Part shown: in pieces, positions 36,251 through 44,796 of the stretch
How the letters are laid out: every line of letters begins with the position of its first letter
How positions within the stretch are numbered: the first letter of the stretch is position 1
Assembly (NCBI RefSeq): GCF_963666195.1
Contig: NZ_OY762653.1
Span: 1,426,001 to 1,490,000, forward strand
DNA length: 64,000 nt
Direction: 5' to 3'
DNA from: Trichococcus shcherbakoviae
Lineage (GTDB): Bacteria > Bacillota > Bacilli > Lactobacillales > Aerococcaceae
Program-made: the position numbers and the translations under genes
The notes under the pieces: generated by a model
Seen by the model: only the letters and a program-made list of their open reading frames with translations
The model's database searches: none
Told to the model about the DNA's origin: nothing

Positions 36251-38710
36251 TTATTTATTTAGTATTCTCATGGCATTCAACACAGCTATCACGGTAACAC
36301 CTACATCCGCAAAGACCGCTTCCCACATCGAAGCCACCCCAAAGGCACCCAGAATGAGGAACAAGCCTTTCACCCCAAGGGCGAAGAAGATGTTTTGCCA
36401 AACAATGCGACGGGTATCCTTGGCCACCTGCATGGCAGTCCCAATCTTGGAGGGTTTGTCGTCCATGATCACCACGTCAGCGGCCTCAATGGCTGCGTCG
36501 GACCCCAGGCCACCCATGGCGAAGCCGATATCAGAGCGGGCCAGGACCGGGGTATCGTTGATTCCATCCCCGACGAAGGCGACTTTCTCCTTCTTCCCTT
36601 TTCGCGCGAGGATTTCTTCGAATTTTTCCACCTTGTCTTGCGGCAACAGTTCGCTGTAGACCTCTGAGATTCCCAGTTTCTTGGCCACTGCATCACCTAC
36701 AGACTGGGCGTCACCAGTGAGCATGATGATATGCTCGACTCCCTGCTCCTTCATGGTGGCGATAGCGGCTGCGGCGTCTTCCTTGATGGCGTCTGCAATC
36801 AGGAGGGAGCCGGCGTACTCACCTTCCACAGCCAGATACACGATGGTTCCGATTTCGTTCACTTCCTCGAAGTTCACCGCGAACTTCTCCATCAGGCGGG
36901 CATTCCCGGCCAACACTTCCTTGCCGTCAATGGTGGCTTGGATTCCGTGTCCGGAGATTTCGTTATAGGCGGTGATCCGGTCTTCCTGGATTGTTTGGCC
37001 ATATCTTTCCTTGATGGAATCGGCAATCGGGTGGCTGGAATAAGCCTCGGCATGGGCAGCTATTTCGAGCAGCTCTTCCGAACGGATTCCCTGTTGGGGT
37101 TCAATCGCGGTGATTTCGAACTTCCCCTTGGTCAAGGTACCGGTCTTATCCATCACCACGTACTTCAGGTCATTCAGGCCTTCCAGGTAGTTGCTGCCCT
37201 TCACGAGGATCCCTTTTCTTGAAGAAGCGCCAATTCCGCCGAAAAAACCGACGGGAATGGAGACGACCAGGGCACAGGGGCAGGAAATAACCAAGAAGAT
37301 CGCTGCCCGGTAGATCCATTCATCGAACGTCGCTCCCGGGAGTACCAAGGGTGGCACAACCGCCAACAGGAGTGCGGCGACCACGACGACGGGCGTATAA
37401 TAGCGCGCAAATTTGGTGATAAACTGCTCGGTCGGCGCCTTCCGGCCGCTGGCGTTCTCGACCAAGTCCAAAATCTTCTTAACGGTGGATTCCGCAAAGG
37501 GCTTCTCCACCACTACTTTCAGCACACCGTTGCGATTGATAAAGCCACTCAGGACGGAGTCGCCTGGGGCCACGCTCCGCGGAACCGATTCCCCGGTCAA
37601 AGCGGACGTATCCATAGCGGAGGTTCCCTCCACGATTTTCCCGTCCAACGGCACTTTCTCACCCGGTCGGACCAGAATGAAATCACCCGCCCTGATGGTT
37701 TCTGGTGCGACCTTCACAATCCCGTTTCCCGTATCCAGGTTCGCGTAATCGGGACGGATATCCATCAGGTCCGCAATCGAGCGGCGGGACTTGGAAAGGG
37801 CGACATCCTGGAATAGTTCTCCCACCTGGTAGAAGAGCATGACCGCGACGGCCTCCGGATATTCCTGTACATAGAAGGCAGCCAGCGTCGCAATTGTCAT
37901 CAGGAAGTTCTCGTCAAAGACTTGTCCGCGGACCATGTTCCGTACCGCACGCCAGACGACATCATAGCCGGCGATCAGGTAGGCAATTACGAACATGGCA
38001 AAAGACATCCATCCTTCCAGTGGCAGGAAGATCCCGGCCAGCATGAAGGAAAAACCAAGCACCAAGCGGATGATGGCTGTCCTCAGTTCATTTTTCCCCC
38101 CGTCTTCCCTATTATCCTGCTCTACCGCTTCAGCAGCTGCTGATTCCGACTCGGCTGTCTTCGTGCTCATTGCAATCAATGTACCGTCGGCCTTGTTCTT
38201 CAGGACCACATCTGGCTCCAACGTGTTCACTTTCTGTTTCACTTGGGAGAGGATTTGGTCTTTCTTCTCATTCGTCACCTCAAAGCTCAAGGTCTGCGTC
38301 ATGAAGTTCACATTGCTGTTGGCCACACCTGCTACCTGAGCCACGCCTCTTTCGACCTTGCTCGCACAGTTGGCGCAGTCGATCCCGTCGAGGATCCATT
38401 CGTAGTGTTTTTCGTCCTCTTTTGGCTGGGTATCCTTGCTGGCTTCAGTATCCAGCTTGAGTAGGCGGCCGTCGGCCTTGTTTTTCAGGATCACGTCGGG
38501 CTCCAGCTTATTCACTTTCTGTTTCACTTGGGAGAGGATTTGGTCTTCCCTTTCCCCAGTCACCTCGAAGCTCAAGGTTTGGGTCATGTAGTTCACGTTG
38601 CTGTTGGCCACACCTGCCACCTTCGCAACGCCTCTTTCTACTTTATTAGCACAATTAGCGCAATCGATCCCATCGAGGATCCATTCGTGTTGTTTCTTGT
38701 TCTCGTCCAT
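36251..38710 (-). CDS. cadA: Cd/Zn/Pb-exporting P1B-type ATPase with two HMA domains
   Basis: 819 residues. Two N-terminal metal-binding domains, each with DGIDCANC (Cys17/Cys20 and Cys112/Cys115), are near copies at protein level. Then the eight-helix pump: CPC in SCPCALVVSIPVGF, phosphorylation site VMDKTGTLTKG, and GDGINDTP. The GIDCAN(C) and CPC motifs together with CadC/CadD neighbours indicate export of Cd, Zn or Pb. GC is higher than in most of the window, as expected for a transferred resistance gene. The ATG follows AAGGAGAGACGCA. Confidence 0.95.
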   Translation of the reverse strand: MDENKKQHEWILDGIDCANCANKVERGVAKVAGVANSNVNYMTQTLSFEVTGEREDQILSQVKQKVNKLEPDVILKNKADGRLLKLDTEASKDTQPKEDEKHYEWILDGIDCANCASKVERGVAQVAGVANSNVNFMTQTLSFEVTNEKKDQILSQVKQKVNTLEPDVVLKNKADGTLIAMSTKTAESESAAAEAVEQDNREDGGKNELRTAIIRLVLGFSFMLAGIFLPLEGWMSFAMFVIAYLIAGYDVVWRAVRNMVRGQVFDENFLMTIATLAAFYVQEYPEAVAVMLFYQVGELFQDVALSKSRRSIADLMDIRPDYANLDTGNGIVKVAPETIRAGDFILVRPGEKVPLDGKIVEGTSAMDTSALTGESVPRSVAPGDSVLSGFINRNGVLKVVVEKPFAESTVKKILDLVENASGRKAPTEQFITKFARYYTPVVVVAALLLAVVPPLVLPGATFDEWIYRAAIFLVISCPCALVVSIPVGFFGGIGASSRKGILVKGSNYLEGLNDLKYVVMDKTGTLTKGKFEITAIEPQQGIRSEELLEIAAHAEAYSSHPIADSIKERYGQTIQEDRITAYNEISGHGIQATIDGKEVLAGNARLMEKFAVNFEEVNEIGTIVYLAVEGEYAGSLLIADAIKEDAAAAIATMKEQGVEHIIMLTGDAQSVGDAVAKKLGISEVYSELLPQDKVEKFEEILARKGKKEKVAFVGDGINDTPVLARSDIGFAMGGLGSDAAIEAADVVIMDDKPSKIGTAMQVAKDTRRIVWQNIFFALGVKGLFLILGAFGVASMWEAVFADVGVTVIAVLNAMRILNK

Positions 38711-38750
38711 TGCGTCTCTCCTTATTGAATATTAGTTTGAATGGCTTTCT

Positions 38751-39362
38751 CTATAATCCCAACAGGGTTTGAATGGTGCCATTTTCTATCATAATATAAA
38801 TTCCTAATCCAATAAAAACCAGCGAGACTATCACCCGCTGATACTTCTCGATTGTTTCTGATATCAAGGTAATTTTTGATAATCTGTAACTGATATAGCA
38901 AAGGATCGCCACAGAGATGGCGAAAACAATTAACGCTACACCAATTTCAATTCCAGCTAGTGATGTAAAGTAAGGGATATAAATACCTAGATTGTCACCA
39001 CCGGAAGCCACGGTAATCAGGGCTACCGTCCAAAATAATCGGTTTCCCCCTCCTGCTTCCATTTTTTCAAGCACTTCCTCTTCATCTTCATCCTGCTCTC
39101 CCTTGAAAGCAATCCGAATTCCTAAGTACAGTGGAATCAATCCCAACAAACCAATAATCCAGTCTTCAGGAATGAGGTTTAAAACATAGGCTGCAAATAA
39201 ACTGAACGCAACGAGCATTCCCGTTCCCAGGTATTGTCCCCCAACGATTCCCTTCATCTTCCCCTTCGTGCTGCTTTGAGAGAAGATAATCATGAGGATC
39301 AGGAGATAATCAATACTGGTAGAAACATAAACCGCAAGGGCAGATATAATTGTTTGTAACAT
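38751..39362 (-). CDS. cadD: CadD-family cadmium resistance transporter
   Basis: 203 residues from the ATG at 39362 (GGGAG upstream); the frame is open earlier but overlaps cadC. Five or six hydrophobic segments, with the family signatures VYVSTSIDYLLILMIIF and ALITVASGGDNLGIYIPYF and an acidic cytoplasmic loop (EQDEDEEEVLEKME). It is thought to export or sequester cadmium. It lies 15 bp after cadC and 40 bp before cadA, giving one operon. Confidence 0.9.
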   Translation of the reverse strand: MLQTIISALAVYVSTSIDYLLILMIIFSQSSTKGKMKGIVGGQYLGTGMLVAFSLFAAYVLNLIPEDWIIGLLGLIPLYLGIRIAFKGEQDEDEEEVLEKMEAGGGNRLFWTVALITVASGGDNLGIYIPYFTSLAGIEIGVALIVFAISVAILCYISYRLSKITLISETIEKYQRVIVSLVFIGLGIYIMIENGTIQTLLGL

Positions 39363-39376
39363 AGGTGCGCTCCCAT

Positions 39377-39751
39377 CTAAGATATAAGTTGCAAGTCTTC
39401 TCCCACTCTTAAGACCGAGCAAATAAAAGTCACTATTTCTTCGTTGGCCAGCGAATAGTAAACCATCTTCCCTTCTTGATACGATACTGTGACACCGTTT
39501 TTCTTCAAGAAGCGCAAGTGGTGAGAAGTTGACGCCATACTGGCATTAATGATTGCGGCTAAATCGCATACGCACATCTCTTTATAAGTAGCGAGTGCAT
39601 ATAAAATCTTTATCCTTGAAGAATCCCCTAGACACTTGCTCAGTACTAATAAATCCGCAAAATCTTTATCTTTCAGTTCCGTTTGAACCTGGTCAACTTT
39701 TTCTGCATGAATAATCGTCGTTTTACAAACGTCCAAATCTATATTTTTCAT
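39377..39751 (-). CDS. cadC: ArsR/SmtB-family metal repressor CadC
   Basis: 124 residues from the ATG at 39751 (AAAGGGGTGTAAAG upstream). Winged helix with the CadC metal site: Cys in LDVCKT near the N-terminus and CVCDL before the recognition helix (ASMASTSHHLRFLKKNGV). Cd, Pb or Zn binding releases it from the operator at 39764-39789. First gene of cadC-cadD-cadA. Confidence 0.95.
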   Translation of the reverse strand: MKNIDLDVCKTTIIHAEKVDQVQTELKDKDFADLLVLSKCLGDSSRIKILYALATYKEMCVCDLAAIINASMASTSHHLRFLKKNGVTVSYQEGKMVYYSLANEEIVTFICSVLRVGEDLQLIS

Positions 39752-39763
39752 CTTTACACCCCT

Positions 39764-39789
39764 TTCATTCAAATGTTCGTTTGAATGAA
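39764..39789 (-). promoter_or_regulatory. CadC operator
   Basis: Perfect dyad TTCATTCAAA-N6-TTTGAATGAA just upstream of the cadC start; the TTCAA-type arms match known CadC/SmtB-family sites. Confidence 0.85.
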
Positions 39790-39965
39790 GTGTAGCACAT
39801 TCTCTCTTGTTTTTCTATATTATTGGAGTCGCATTTACGCATTAATTCAGATTTTCTGCTAAAAATTACGCCCCTTCTATTGTAAATCCTCTAAAGTTCA
39901 AAGTTTGAAATCATAGTAGTTATTAATTTTCTGGAAAAAGTTTTTGATATTTATCGCCTAGTATT

Positions 39966-40240
39966 CCTTACAACCACAGAAAGAAAAACAATTCAGTCAA
40001 TTGCCACACCGTGGACTTCATCAAAAAAACCGCATGCGGACAACTGAAATCTACTATATTCTGCATGAAGCCATTCAAACACATAGAGAAGTTGCCATAC
40101 AAATAGAAGCCATTGATTGCAACGGCTCCTATCAGGAAGATATCATCGGCTTCATTAAGAATTCCGATTTGCTCGGTATTTATATAAAGAATCAAAAAGT
40201 TCACTATGATGAGATACGAAACATCCAATTTTACACTTAA
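39966..40240 (+). pseudogene. YolD-like gene fragment
   Basis: The last ~65 residues (EVAIQIEAIDCNGSYQEDII ... KVHYDEIRNIQFY) align with the intact YolD protein at 35766-36122, but the N-terminal half is lost. It lies beyond the cad operon, so cadCDA appears to sit between an intact and a broken YolD copy. Confidence 0.75.
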
Positions 40241-40293
40241 AAACTGGTTTTATAGCTTGAATAGCGTTCCATTGAAGCGAATACCAGGAGGGT

Positions 40294-40521
40294 TTATTTC
40301 GGATTGGGAAAATCAAAGGCTAGTTTATTATTAACCAACTTCAATTTGGCGTTGAAAGGGGTGCCTTTTTTGCTCTTAAATCCTTTTATGAGGCTGGTTT
40401 CTTGTTTGAGCAACAAATCCTTTATATTCTTCTTCGTGAGGGTCTTCCCACTCCATTTTTTAGGCAGTGTAAAGGTACACCCCTCACGGTAACCCGTGCA
40501 ACCATAGAATAGTACCCTCAC
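40294..40521 (-). pseudogene. Type IA topoisomerase (TopB-like) C-terminal fragment
   Basis: 75 residues: FYGCTGYREGCTFTLPKKW then TSLIKGFKSKKGTPFNAKL, the C-terminal repeat of plasmid-type DNA topoisomerase III/I. The catalytic part is missing and a stop lies directly before the fragment. It marks past rearrangement of plasmid DNA. Confidence 0.75.
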
Positions 40522-40575
40522 TTACTAAACACCAATTCTTACTACTTATCCATACTTTGAGGATTTGTTAACCCT

Positions 40576-40649
40576 AATATACCGGAGCAATGTGTAGATT
40601 TAATGGAGTTTTGCTTCTTCATACAGTCTACATAATCACCTAGTATGCT
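40576..40649. promoter_or_regulatory. Divergent regulon promoters P2 and P3
   Basis: Minus: box CTCCATTAAATCTACACATT (40589-40608), 7 bp, -10 TATATT (40576-40581). Plus: box CTTCATACAGTCTACATAAT (40617-40636), 7 bp, -10 TATGCT (40644-40649). The two boxes face away from each other with an 8-bp gap, exactly as at 47063-47110. P3 drives the 58-residue gene; P2 now faces only a gene fragment. Confidence 0.7.
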
Positions 40650-40697
40650 ATGACTATGAAATCTAAAAAAAACAATCCAGAAAGAAGGACATAGACT

Positions 40698-40874
40698 ATG
40701 CAAACAACTCTATTTATCATTTTAGTACTACTGGTTCCTGTTTTGACGATGGTAATCCTAAGTGCAGTTCGTAAACATAATTCTGTTTTAAGCGCAGATG
40801 TAAAAAGATTACGGGTAGAAAATGAGGCTTTGAGGAAAGAGCTTCTTAAACGCGGCATCATCGAATATGTTTAA
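40698..40874 (+). CDS. 58-residue membrane/coiled-coil peptide
   Basis: ATG with AAAGAAGGACATAGACT upstream. One N-terminal transmembrane helix (TLFIILVLLVPVLTMVIL) and a charged helix (DVKRLRVENEALRKELLKR). The layout (helix plus short coiled coil containing EN-x-x-L-K/R-x-E-L) is the same as in the peptide at 47260-47469, though without its His/Met segment. Its promoter carries the shared box. Function unknown; perhaps a small envelope-stress adaptor. Confidence 0.7.
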   Translation: MQTTLFIILVLLVPVLTMVILSAVRKHNSVLSADVKRLRVENEALRKELLKRGIIEYV

Positions 40875-40901
40875 CAGTGGTAAAAAAAATAAACCTTAAG
40901 G

Positions 40902-40939
40902 AAAAGCATGCAGACAAAAAGTCTCCATGCTTTTTTTTC
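40902..40939 (+). terminator. Terminator after 58-residue gene
   Basis: AAAAGCATG / CATGCTTTT stem with an inner AGAC/GTCT pairing and a T8 tail. Confidence 0.85.
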
Positions 40940-41035
40940 TTGATTTCTACCTTTTCATCAAGGCATTCGCCCAATAGCTCGTAATCTTGGAGAGCCTAAT
41001 AGAAAGATTATCTTCTGGATTAGAACGAATCCTCA

Positions 41036-41602
41036 TTAAGAATGAAACTGAAGAACTTCTTGTATCTTTTCGAATACAATGTCGGGCTTTTGTTCGCCAT
41101 TGACCATAGAAACGATTCCCGCTTCCTGATAGAAACCCGTCAGTGCTTCCATTTCGAGCTCACTCAGTTGTAGCCGTCTTTCTATGACTTCTGATTTATC
41201 CTCTGACCAAGGCAAATTGACCCTCTTTTCTAACCTTTTCCGTAAGACCTCTTTCCCAACAGCCAGATAGAGGACAACATCCAGCGACAGTCTTTTGCTT
41301 TCCAGATATGCTTCTAACGCTTCCGCTTGCTGACGCGTTCGCGGATATCCATCCAAAATGAAACCCTCTTTCATGTCATCCTCTCCCATGCGATCCCAGA
41401 GGAGTTTATTGACCAATCTATCGGGGACTAGTTTTCCCATATCCATGAACGTTTTGACTTCTAGACCGATCGGACTACCCATCTCAGCGAAAGATCGGAA
41501 GATTTCACCTGTAGAGATATACGGAATCTGATAGGTAACTGCGATTTCCCTCGCTTGGGTTCCCATTCCAGCGCCGGGCATTCCCATTATAATGATATTC
41601 AT
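41036..41602 (-). CDS. Adenylate kinase-like protein lacking the P-loop lysine
   Basis: 188 residues, short form without a zinc or lid insertion. The fold is clear: N-terminal P-loop region MNIIIMGMPGAGMGTQA, AMP-site STGEIFR, GFILDGYPRTRQQAEAL, then a helical end. But the Walker A lysine (normally GxPGxGKGTQ) is Met13, codon ATG; this lysine is needed for phosphoryl transfer in known enzymes. The gene has a shared-box promoter (P4), so it is regulated with the metal-stress genes and is unlikely to be the housekeeping enzyme. It may be a nucleotide-binding regulator or a decaying copy. Confidence 0.8.
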   Translation of the reverse strand: MNIIIMGMPGAGMGTQAREIAVTYQIPYISTGEIFRSFAEMGSPIGLEVKTFMDMGKLVPDRLVNKLLWDRMGEDDMKEGFILDGYPRTRQQAEALEAYLESKRLSLDVVLYLAVGKEVLRKRLEKRVNLPWSEDKSEVIERRLQLSELEMEALTGFYQEAGIVSMVNGEQKPDIVFEKIQEVLQFHS

Positions 41603-41662
41603 TTTCTAACACTCCTTATCTGCATTATGCCTCTATCGGATCGTACACAACCATTCACTACT

Positions 41663-41695
41663 AAGATAGCGCATGATTGTGTAGGGCGTATGGAG
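41663..41695 (-). promoter_or_regulatory. Regulon promoter P4 (adenylate kinase-like gene)
   Basis: Minus strand: box CTCCATACGCCCTACACAAT (41676-41695), 7 bp, -10 TATCTT (41663-41668), about 60 bp before the start codon. Confidence 0.7.
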
Positions 41696-41791
41696 AAACA
41701 AAAAAACAAATATTTGCAGTAGTTCTAAAGGCATTAATAGGCCGACAGAACTTTTCCTACTGCTTCTTTAAAAACAATAGGACATCTTCTA

Positions 41792-41824
41792 CTCCATAAA
41801 ACCCACACAATGAAAAGGTAAACT
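41792..41824 (+). promoter_or_regulatory. Regulon promoter P5 (two-component system)
   Basis: Box CTCCATAAAACCCACACAAT (41792-41811), 7 bp, -10 TAAACT (41819-41824). It lies upstream of the response regulator gene, implying autoregulation. Confidence 0.7.
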
Positions 41825-41935
41825 CAATTCAGCAATATTGGAAAACTACCATCGTGCATTGCTCAGGAAAGATGGTGCGGTGGGACAATTTTTAGTAGTA
41901 CAGAATCAATCGTGTGAATGATGGAGGGAAAACAT

Positions 41936-42622
41936 ATGAAAATTTTGATTGTAGATGACGAGGAAAACATTTTGGAGATTGTAGAGGCGTACTTGGTTGC
42001 TAAAAACTACCAAGTATTCAGAGCCATGGACGGAGAAGAAGCCTTGCGGAAAGCCGAAACCATCCGGCCGGATCTCATCGTCCTGGACCTCATGCTGCCG
42101 GATATCTCCGGTCTTGAGGTCTGCCGAAGAATAAGAAAATCCTCCAGCGTGCCCGTGATTATGCTGACGGCGAGAACAACGGAACAGGATATCCTGAGCG
42201 GACTGCAAATCGGCGCGGACCATTATATGACGAAACCCTTCAGCCCCAAAGAACTGGTGGCCCGAGTACAGACTGTACTGCGACGCTCACATCCGGAACC
42301 CCAAGAGGTGAAATGGTCCTTCGAAGGTGGTTTATTGGAAATCTATCCCGATAACAAGCAAGTATTCAAAAAGGGCGTAGAAGTGGGACTAACGCCAACT
42401 GAGTACAAGTTGCTGACTCTTCTGGCGTCACATCCTCAGCAGATTTTCCCTAGGCAACAGCTCTTGCAGGTCGTAAAAGGATTAGATTTTGACGGAACAG
42501 ATCGAGTCATTGATGTCCATATTAAGAACCTGCGACAAAAGATAGAAGATGATGATACGCGAACCCCCTACTATATCCTGACAATCTATGGAGAGGGATA
42601 CCGATTTGGTGGTCAAAAATGA
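41936..42622 (+). CDS. OmpR-family response regulator
   Basis: 228 residues from the ATG at 41936 (GGAGGGAAAACAT upstream). Receiver domain with acidic pair Asp7/Asp8, phospho-acceptor Asp51 (LIVLDLMLPD) and Lys in YMTKPF; winged-helix DNA-binding domain (VGLTPTEYKLL ... RVIDVHIKNLRQKIEDD). It overlaps the kinase gene by 4 bp (ATGA). It is the natural candidate to bind the repeated 20-bp box found at seven promoters, including its own. Confidence 0.95.
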   Translation: MKILIVDDEENILEIVEAYLVAKNYQVFRAMDGEEALRKAETIRPDLIVLDLMLPDISGLEVCRRIRKSSSVPVIMLTARTTEQDILSGLQIGADHYMTKPFSPKELVARVQTVLRRSHPEPQEVKWSFEGGLLEIYPDNKQVFKKGVEVGLTPTEYKLLTLLASHPQQIFPRQQLLQVVKGLDFDGTDRVIDVHIKNLRQKIEDDDTRTPYYILTIYGEGYRFGGQK

Positions 42623-44016
42623 AGCGAACAATAAAGTGGCAACTTCTCCTTTCCTTCGTTTCGCTTTCTTTTATTCTGGTAGGAGCCTTCAGCTGGATAA
42701 CCCTGAACTTACTAGAGAGCCACTTTTCTGACTATGTCAGGGAGAGACAGGAGTCAGAGTTGGAAGAATACAGCACTGATTTAGAGAATCTCTATCAACA
42801 AAACGGTACCTGGGAAGAAAATTCGCAAGCAATTGAGCGTGTTGGGCGAAATGCTCTCCAACAGGCAGTGATTGTGAAGATATACGACGAGGATGGGCAA
42901 CTTTTATGGCAGCCGTCCCCTTCTGAGGAAGAAGAGGCGAATACCCAGATGCAAGACCATCTCCTGCATATGGAGAAAACGGTATGGGATATAGAGAGCG
43001 ACTACCTACAAACCCGCGTTACCCTCTATGATGGTGCCGAAGAAATTGGAACGCTGGAAGTCCAATCAGTGAGCCCCCACGCTTATACACAACATGATGC
43101 TCTCTTCATTTCCGGTATGAAGAGTACCGTGGTTCTGGTAGCTCTTATCTCGCTCCTCATTCCCCTCTTCTTTGCGCTACTGGTGGCCAAAAAGCTTAGT
43201 TCTCCTATCGTCACAATCAATGATTTCACCAAGGAAATTGCCAAAGGGCGTTACAGCAGTCTTTCTCTGGAAGAAACAGGAATCCGGGAGATTGATGACC
43301 TGCTGGTATCAGTGAATGATCTTTCCTTGCAACTTCAACACCAACAGAAGATCCGAAACCGTTTGTCCTCCGATATTGCTCATGAAATCAGAACGCCTTT
43401 GACGACCTTGAAAGGGAATATTGAAGCCATGATAGATGGTGTTTGGGAAATATCTGAAGAGCGGCTCTATCGTTGTTACGAAGAGGTAAGCCGAATTACG
43501 CGTCTGATTGGAGAAATCGATCGGATCAACGAACTCGAAAGTCAGGAGTCTCAGCTACAGAAAACCACCTTTGATCTTACGGAATTAGCCCAACAAATCG
43601 TGGATAATTTCCAACCCATGCTGGTTGAAAATAAACTCAACTGCTCCGTTAGTGGTGATCGCGTATTTATTTCTGCGGATCGGGACAAAATCCATCAGGT
43701 CTTAACTAATCTGTTGGCAAATGCCATTAAGTTTACCCCTTCGGGAGGAAGAATCGACCTTTACGTTTCGCAAAGTAAAGGCACCACTTCCTTTCGGATA
43801 ATCGACAACGGACAAGGTATCCCTCCGGAAGAGGTGGGCCAAATATTTGAACGGTTCTATATGGCGGAGCCCTCCCGAAACAGTAAACTAGGGGGGCAAG
43901 GAATAGGCCTTTCCATTGTAAAGGGCATTGTGAATGCGCATCAAGGGACTATTTCCGTAGATAGTATTTATGGGAAAGGCACAACATTTACAATCAATCT
44001 TCCCAAGGCAAAATAA
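42619..44016 (+). CDS. Sensor histidine kinase
   Basis: 465 residues: transmembrane helix 1 (~9-30), extracellular sensor (~32-165), helix 2 (~168-190), HAMP, dimerisation domain with His255 (SSDIAHEIRTPLTTLKG), and HATPase (NLLANAIKFTP, IIDNGQGIP, GGQGIGLSIVKG). The sensor part is acidic with several Met and His. By neighbourhood it probably detects copper or metal-induced envelope stress; the ligand is not shown. A 5'-truncated relative lies at 31112-31543. Confidence 0.95.
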   Translation: MKRTIKWQLLLSFVSLSFILVGAFSWITLNLLESHFSDYVRERQESELEEYSTDLENLYQQNGTWEENSQAIERVGRNALQQAVIVKIYDEDGQLLWQPSPSEEEEANTQMQDHLLHMEKTVWDIESDYLQTRVTLYDGAEEIGTLEVQSVSPHAYTQHDALFISGMKSTVVLVALISLLIPLFFALLVAKKLSSPIVTINDFTKEIAKGRYSSLSLEETGIREIDDLLVSVNDLSLQLQHQQKIRNRLSSDIAHEIRTPLTTLKGNIEAMIDGVWEISEERLYRCYEEVSRITRLIGEIDRINELESQESQLQKTTFDLTELAQQIVDNFQPMLVENKLNCSVSGDRVFISADRDKIHQVLTNLLANAIKFTPSGGRIDLYVSQSKGTTSFRIIDNGQGIPPEEVGQIFERFYMAEPSRNSKLGGQGIGLSIVKGIVNAHQGTISVDSIYGKGTTFTINLPKAK

Positions 44017-44028
44017 AATAGGGTTTAT

Positions 44029-44072
44029 AAAAAAGTACTCCAACTAATTAAATAGGGTTGGAGTACTTTTTT
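44029..44072. terminator. Terminator between kinase and NusG_II genes
   Basis: AAAAAAGTACTCCAAC / GTTGGAGTACTTTTTT; shared by the converging units. Confidence 0.9.
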
Positions 44073-44087
44073 CAGTGGTCTATTCTC

Positions 44088-44504
44088 TTATCGTGCAAGG
44101 ACATCAATCTCCGCCTCTGTCGGATTATCGGATACAATCTCAATTAGCATGCGGTGGGGTAAGTTTAGACTAGTTTGTCCAAGTGATTGGATCCACCCTG
44201 TCCTCACGGCGATTTGCTGGGGGCTGTTATCCGATTTGTCACGAATCCGCTCCCCATCAATTTCGATAATATTATACTTCCCGGGAGCAGGATAGTAGGT
44301 GATAAGCCGCTGTTTCTCATTTCCGGTCAGGAGGAAGCGGTCCACTTCCTCGCCGTTGAACGAGATAACTGCATACAGCTTGCTCTTTTCTATGTGCGCA
44401 GTTTCAACGGCGAAGATCATTGTCGGTAAAAAAGATAGAACAAACAGAAAAGAGACAATAATGATATCAAAAGGTTTCACCATTCTACGATACTTTTTAA
44501 TCAT
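44088..44504 (-). CDS. NusG domain II-like membrane-anchored protein
   Basis: 138 residues: a transmembrane/signal segment (~12-32), then a NusG_II-type beta domain (YNIIEIDGERIRDKSD, AVRTGWIQSLGQTSLNLPHRMLIEI). The usual Cys pair of this group (CPDxxC) is replaced by NSPQQI. Last gene of the M23-lgt-SHOCT-NusG_II operon. Related proteins often accompany flavin or quinone-linked membrane systems; the role here is unknown. Confidence 0.7.
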   Translation of the reverse strand: MIKKYRRMVKPFDIIIVSFLFVLSFLPTMIFAVETAHIEKSKLYAVISFNGEEVDRFLLTGNEKQRLITYYPAPGKYNIIEIDGERIRDKSDNSPQQIAVRTGWIQSLGQTSLNLPHRMLIEIVSDNPTEAEIDVLAR

Positions 44505-44527
44505 GATTCTCCCCCTTTTTCTCTCGT

Positions 44528-44770
44528 TTACTCTAACTGTTTTTTTCTCTTCAAGTACTCTGCTTCCGTAATATTATCTCTGGCAAATTCTTTTTGAATC
44601 TGTTCCAAAGAGGTCTCATTCGCAATTCGACTATCTGTTCGATCGGAAAGAATCTTGATAAGGAGGTACGCCACCATAAACAGCACTACAATCCAAAGCA
44701 ACCCAATCAATCTCAAAGGTCCCAATCCGTCATGATTCAGTAGATTCCAATAACTCGACATGCCACTCAC
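44528..44770 (-). CDS. SHOCT-domain small membrane protein
   Basis: 80 residues from a GTG at 44770 (AGGAAAGA upstream; ATG at 44761 possible). One transmembrane helix (~20-40) and a SHOCT motif at the end (LEQIQKEFARDNITEAEYLKRKKQL). Second such protein in the island (see 33274-33513). Third gene of the shared-box M23 operon. Confidence 0.8.
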   Translation of the reverse strand: MSGMSSYWNLLNHDGLGPLRLIGLLWIVVLFMVAYLLIKILSDRTDSRIANETSLEQIQKEFARDNITEAEYLKRKKQLE

Positions 44771-44796
44771 ACTCTTTCCTGTTATCCGTCTTTACT

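Noticed and set aside
36270-38728. Many + strand frames of 60-160 codons opposite cadA
   Set aside because: All lie antisense to the coherent 819-residue pump; their composition mirrors its codon pattern.
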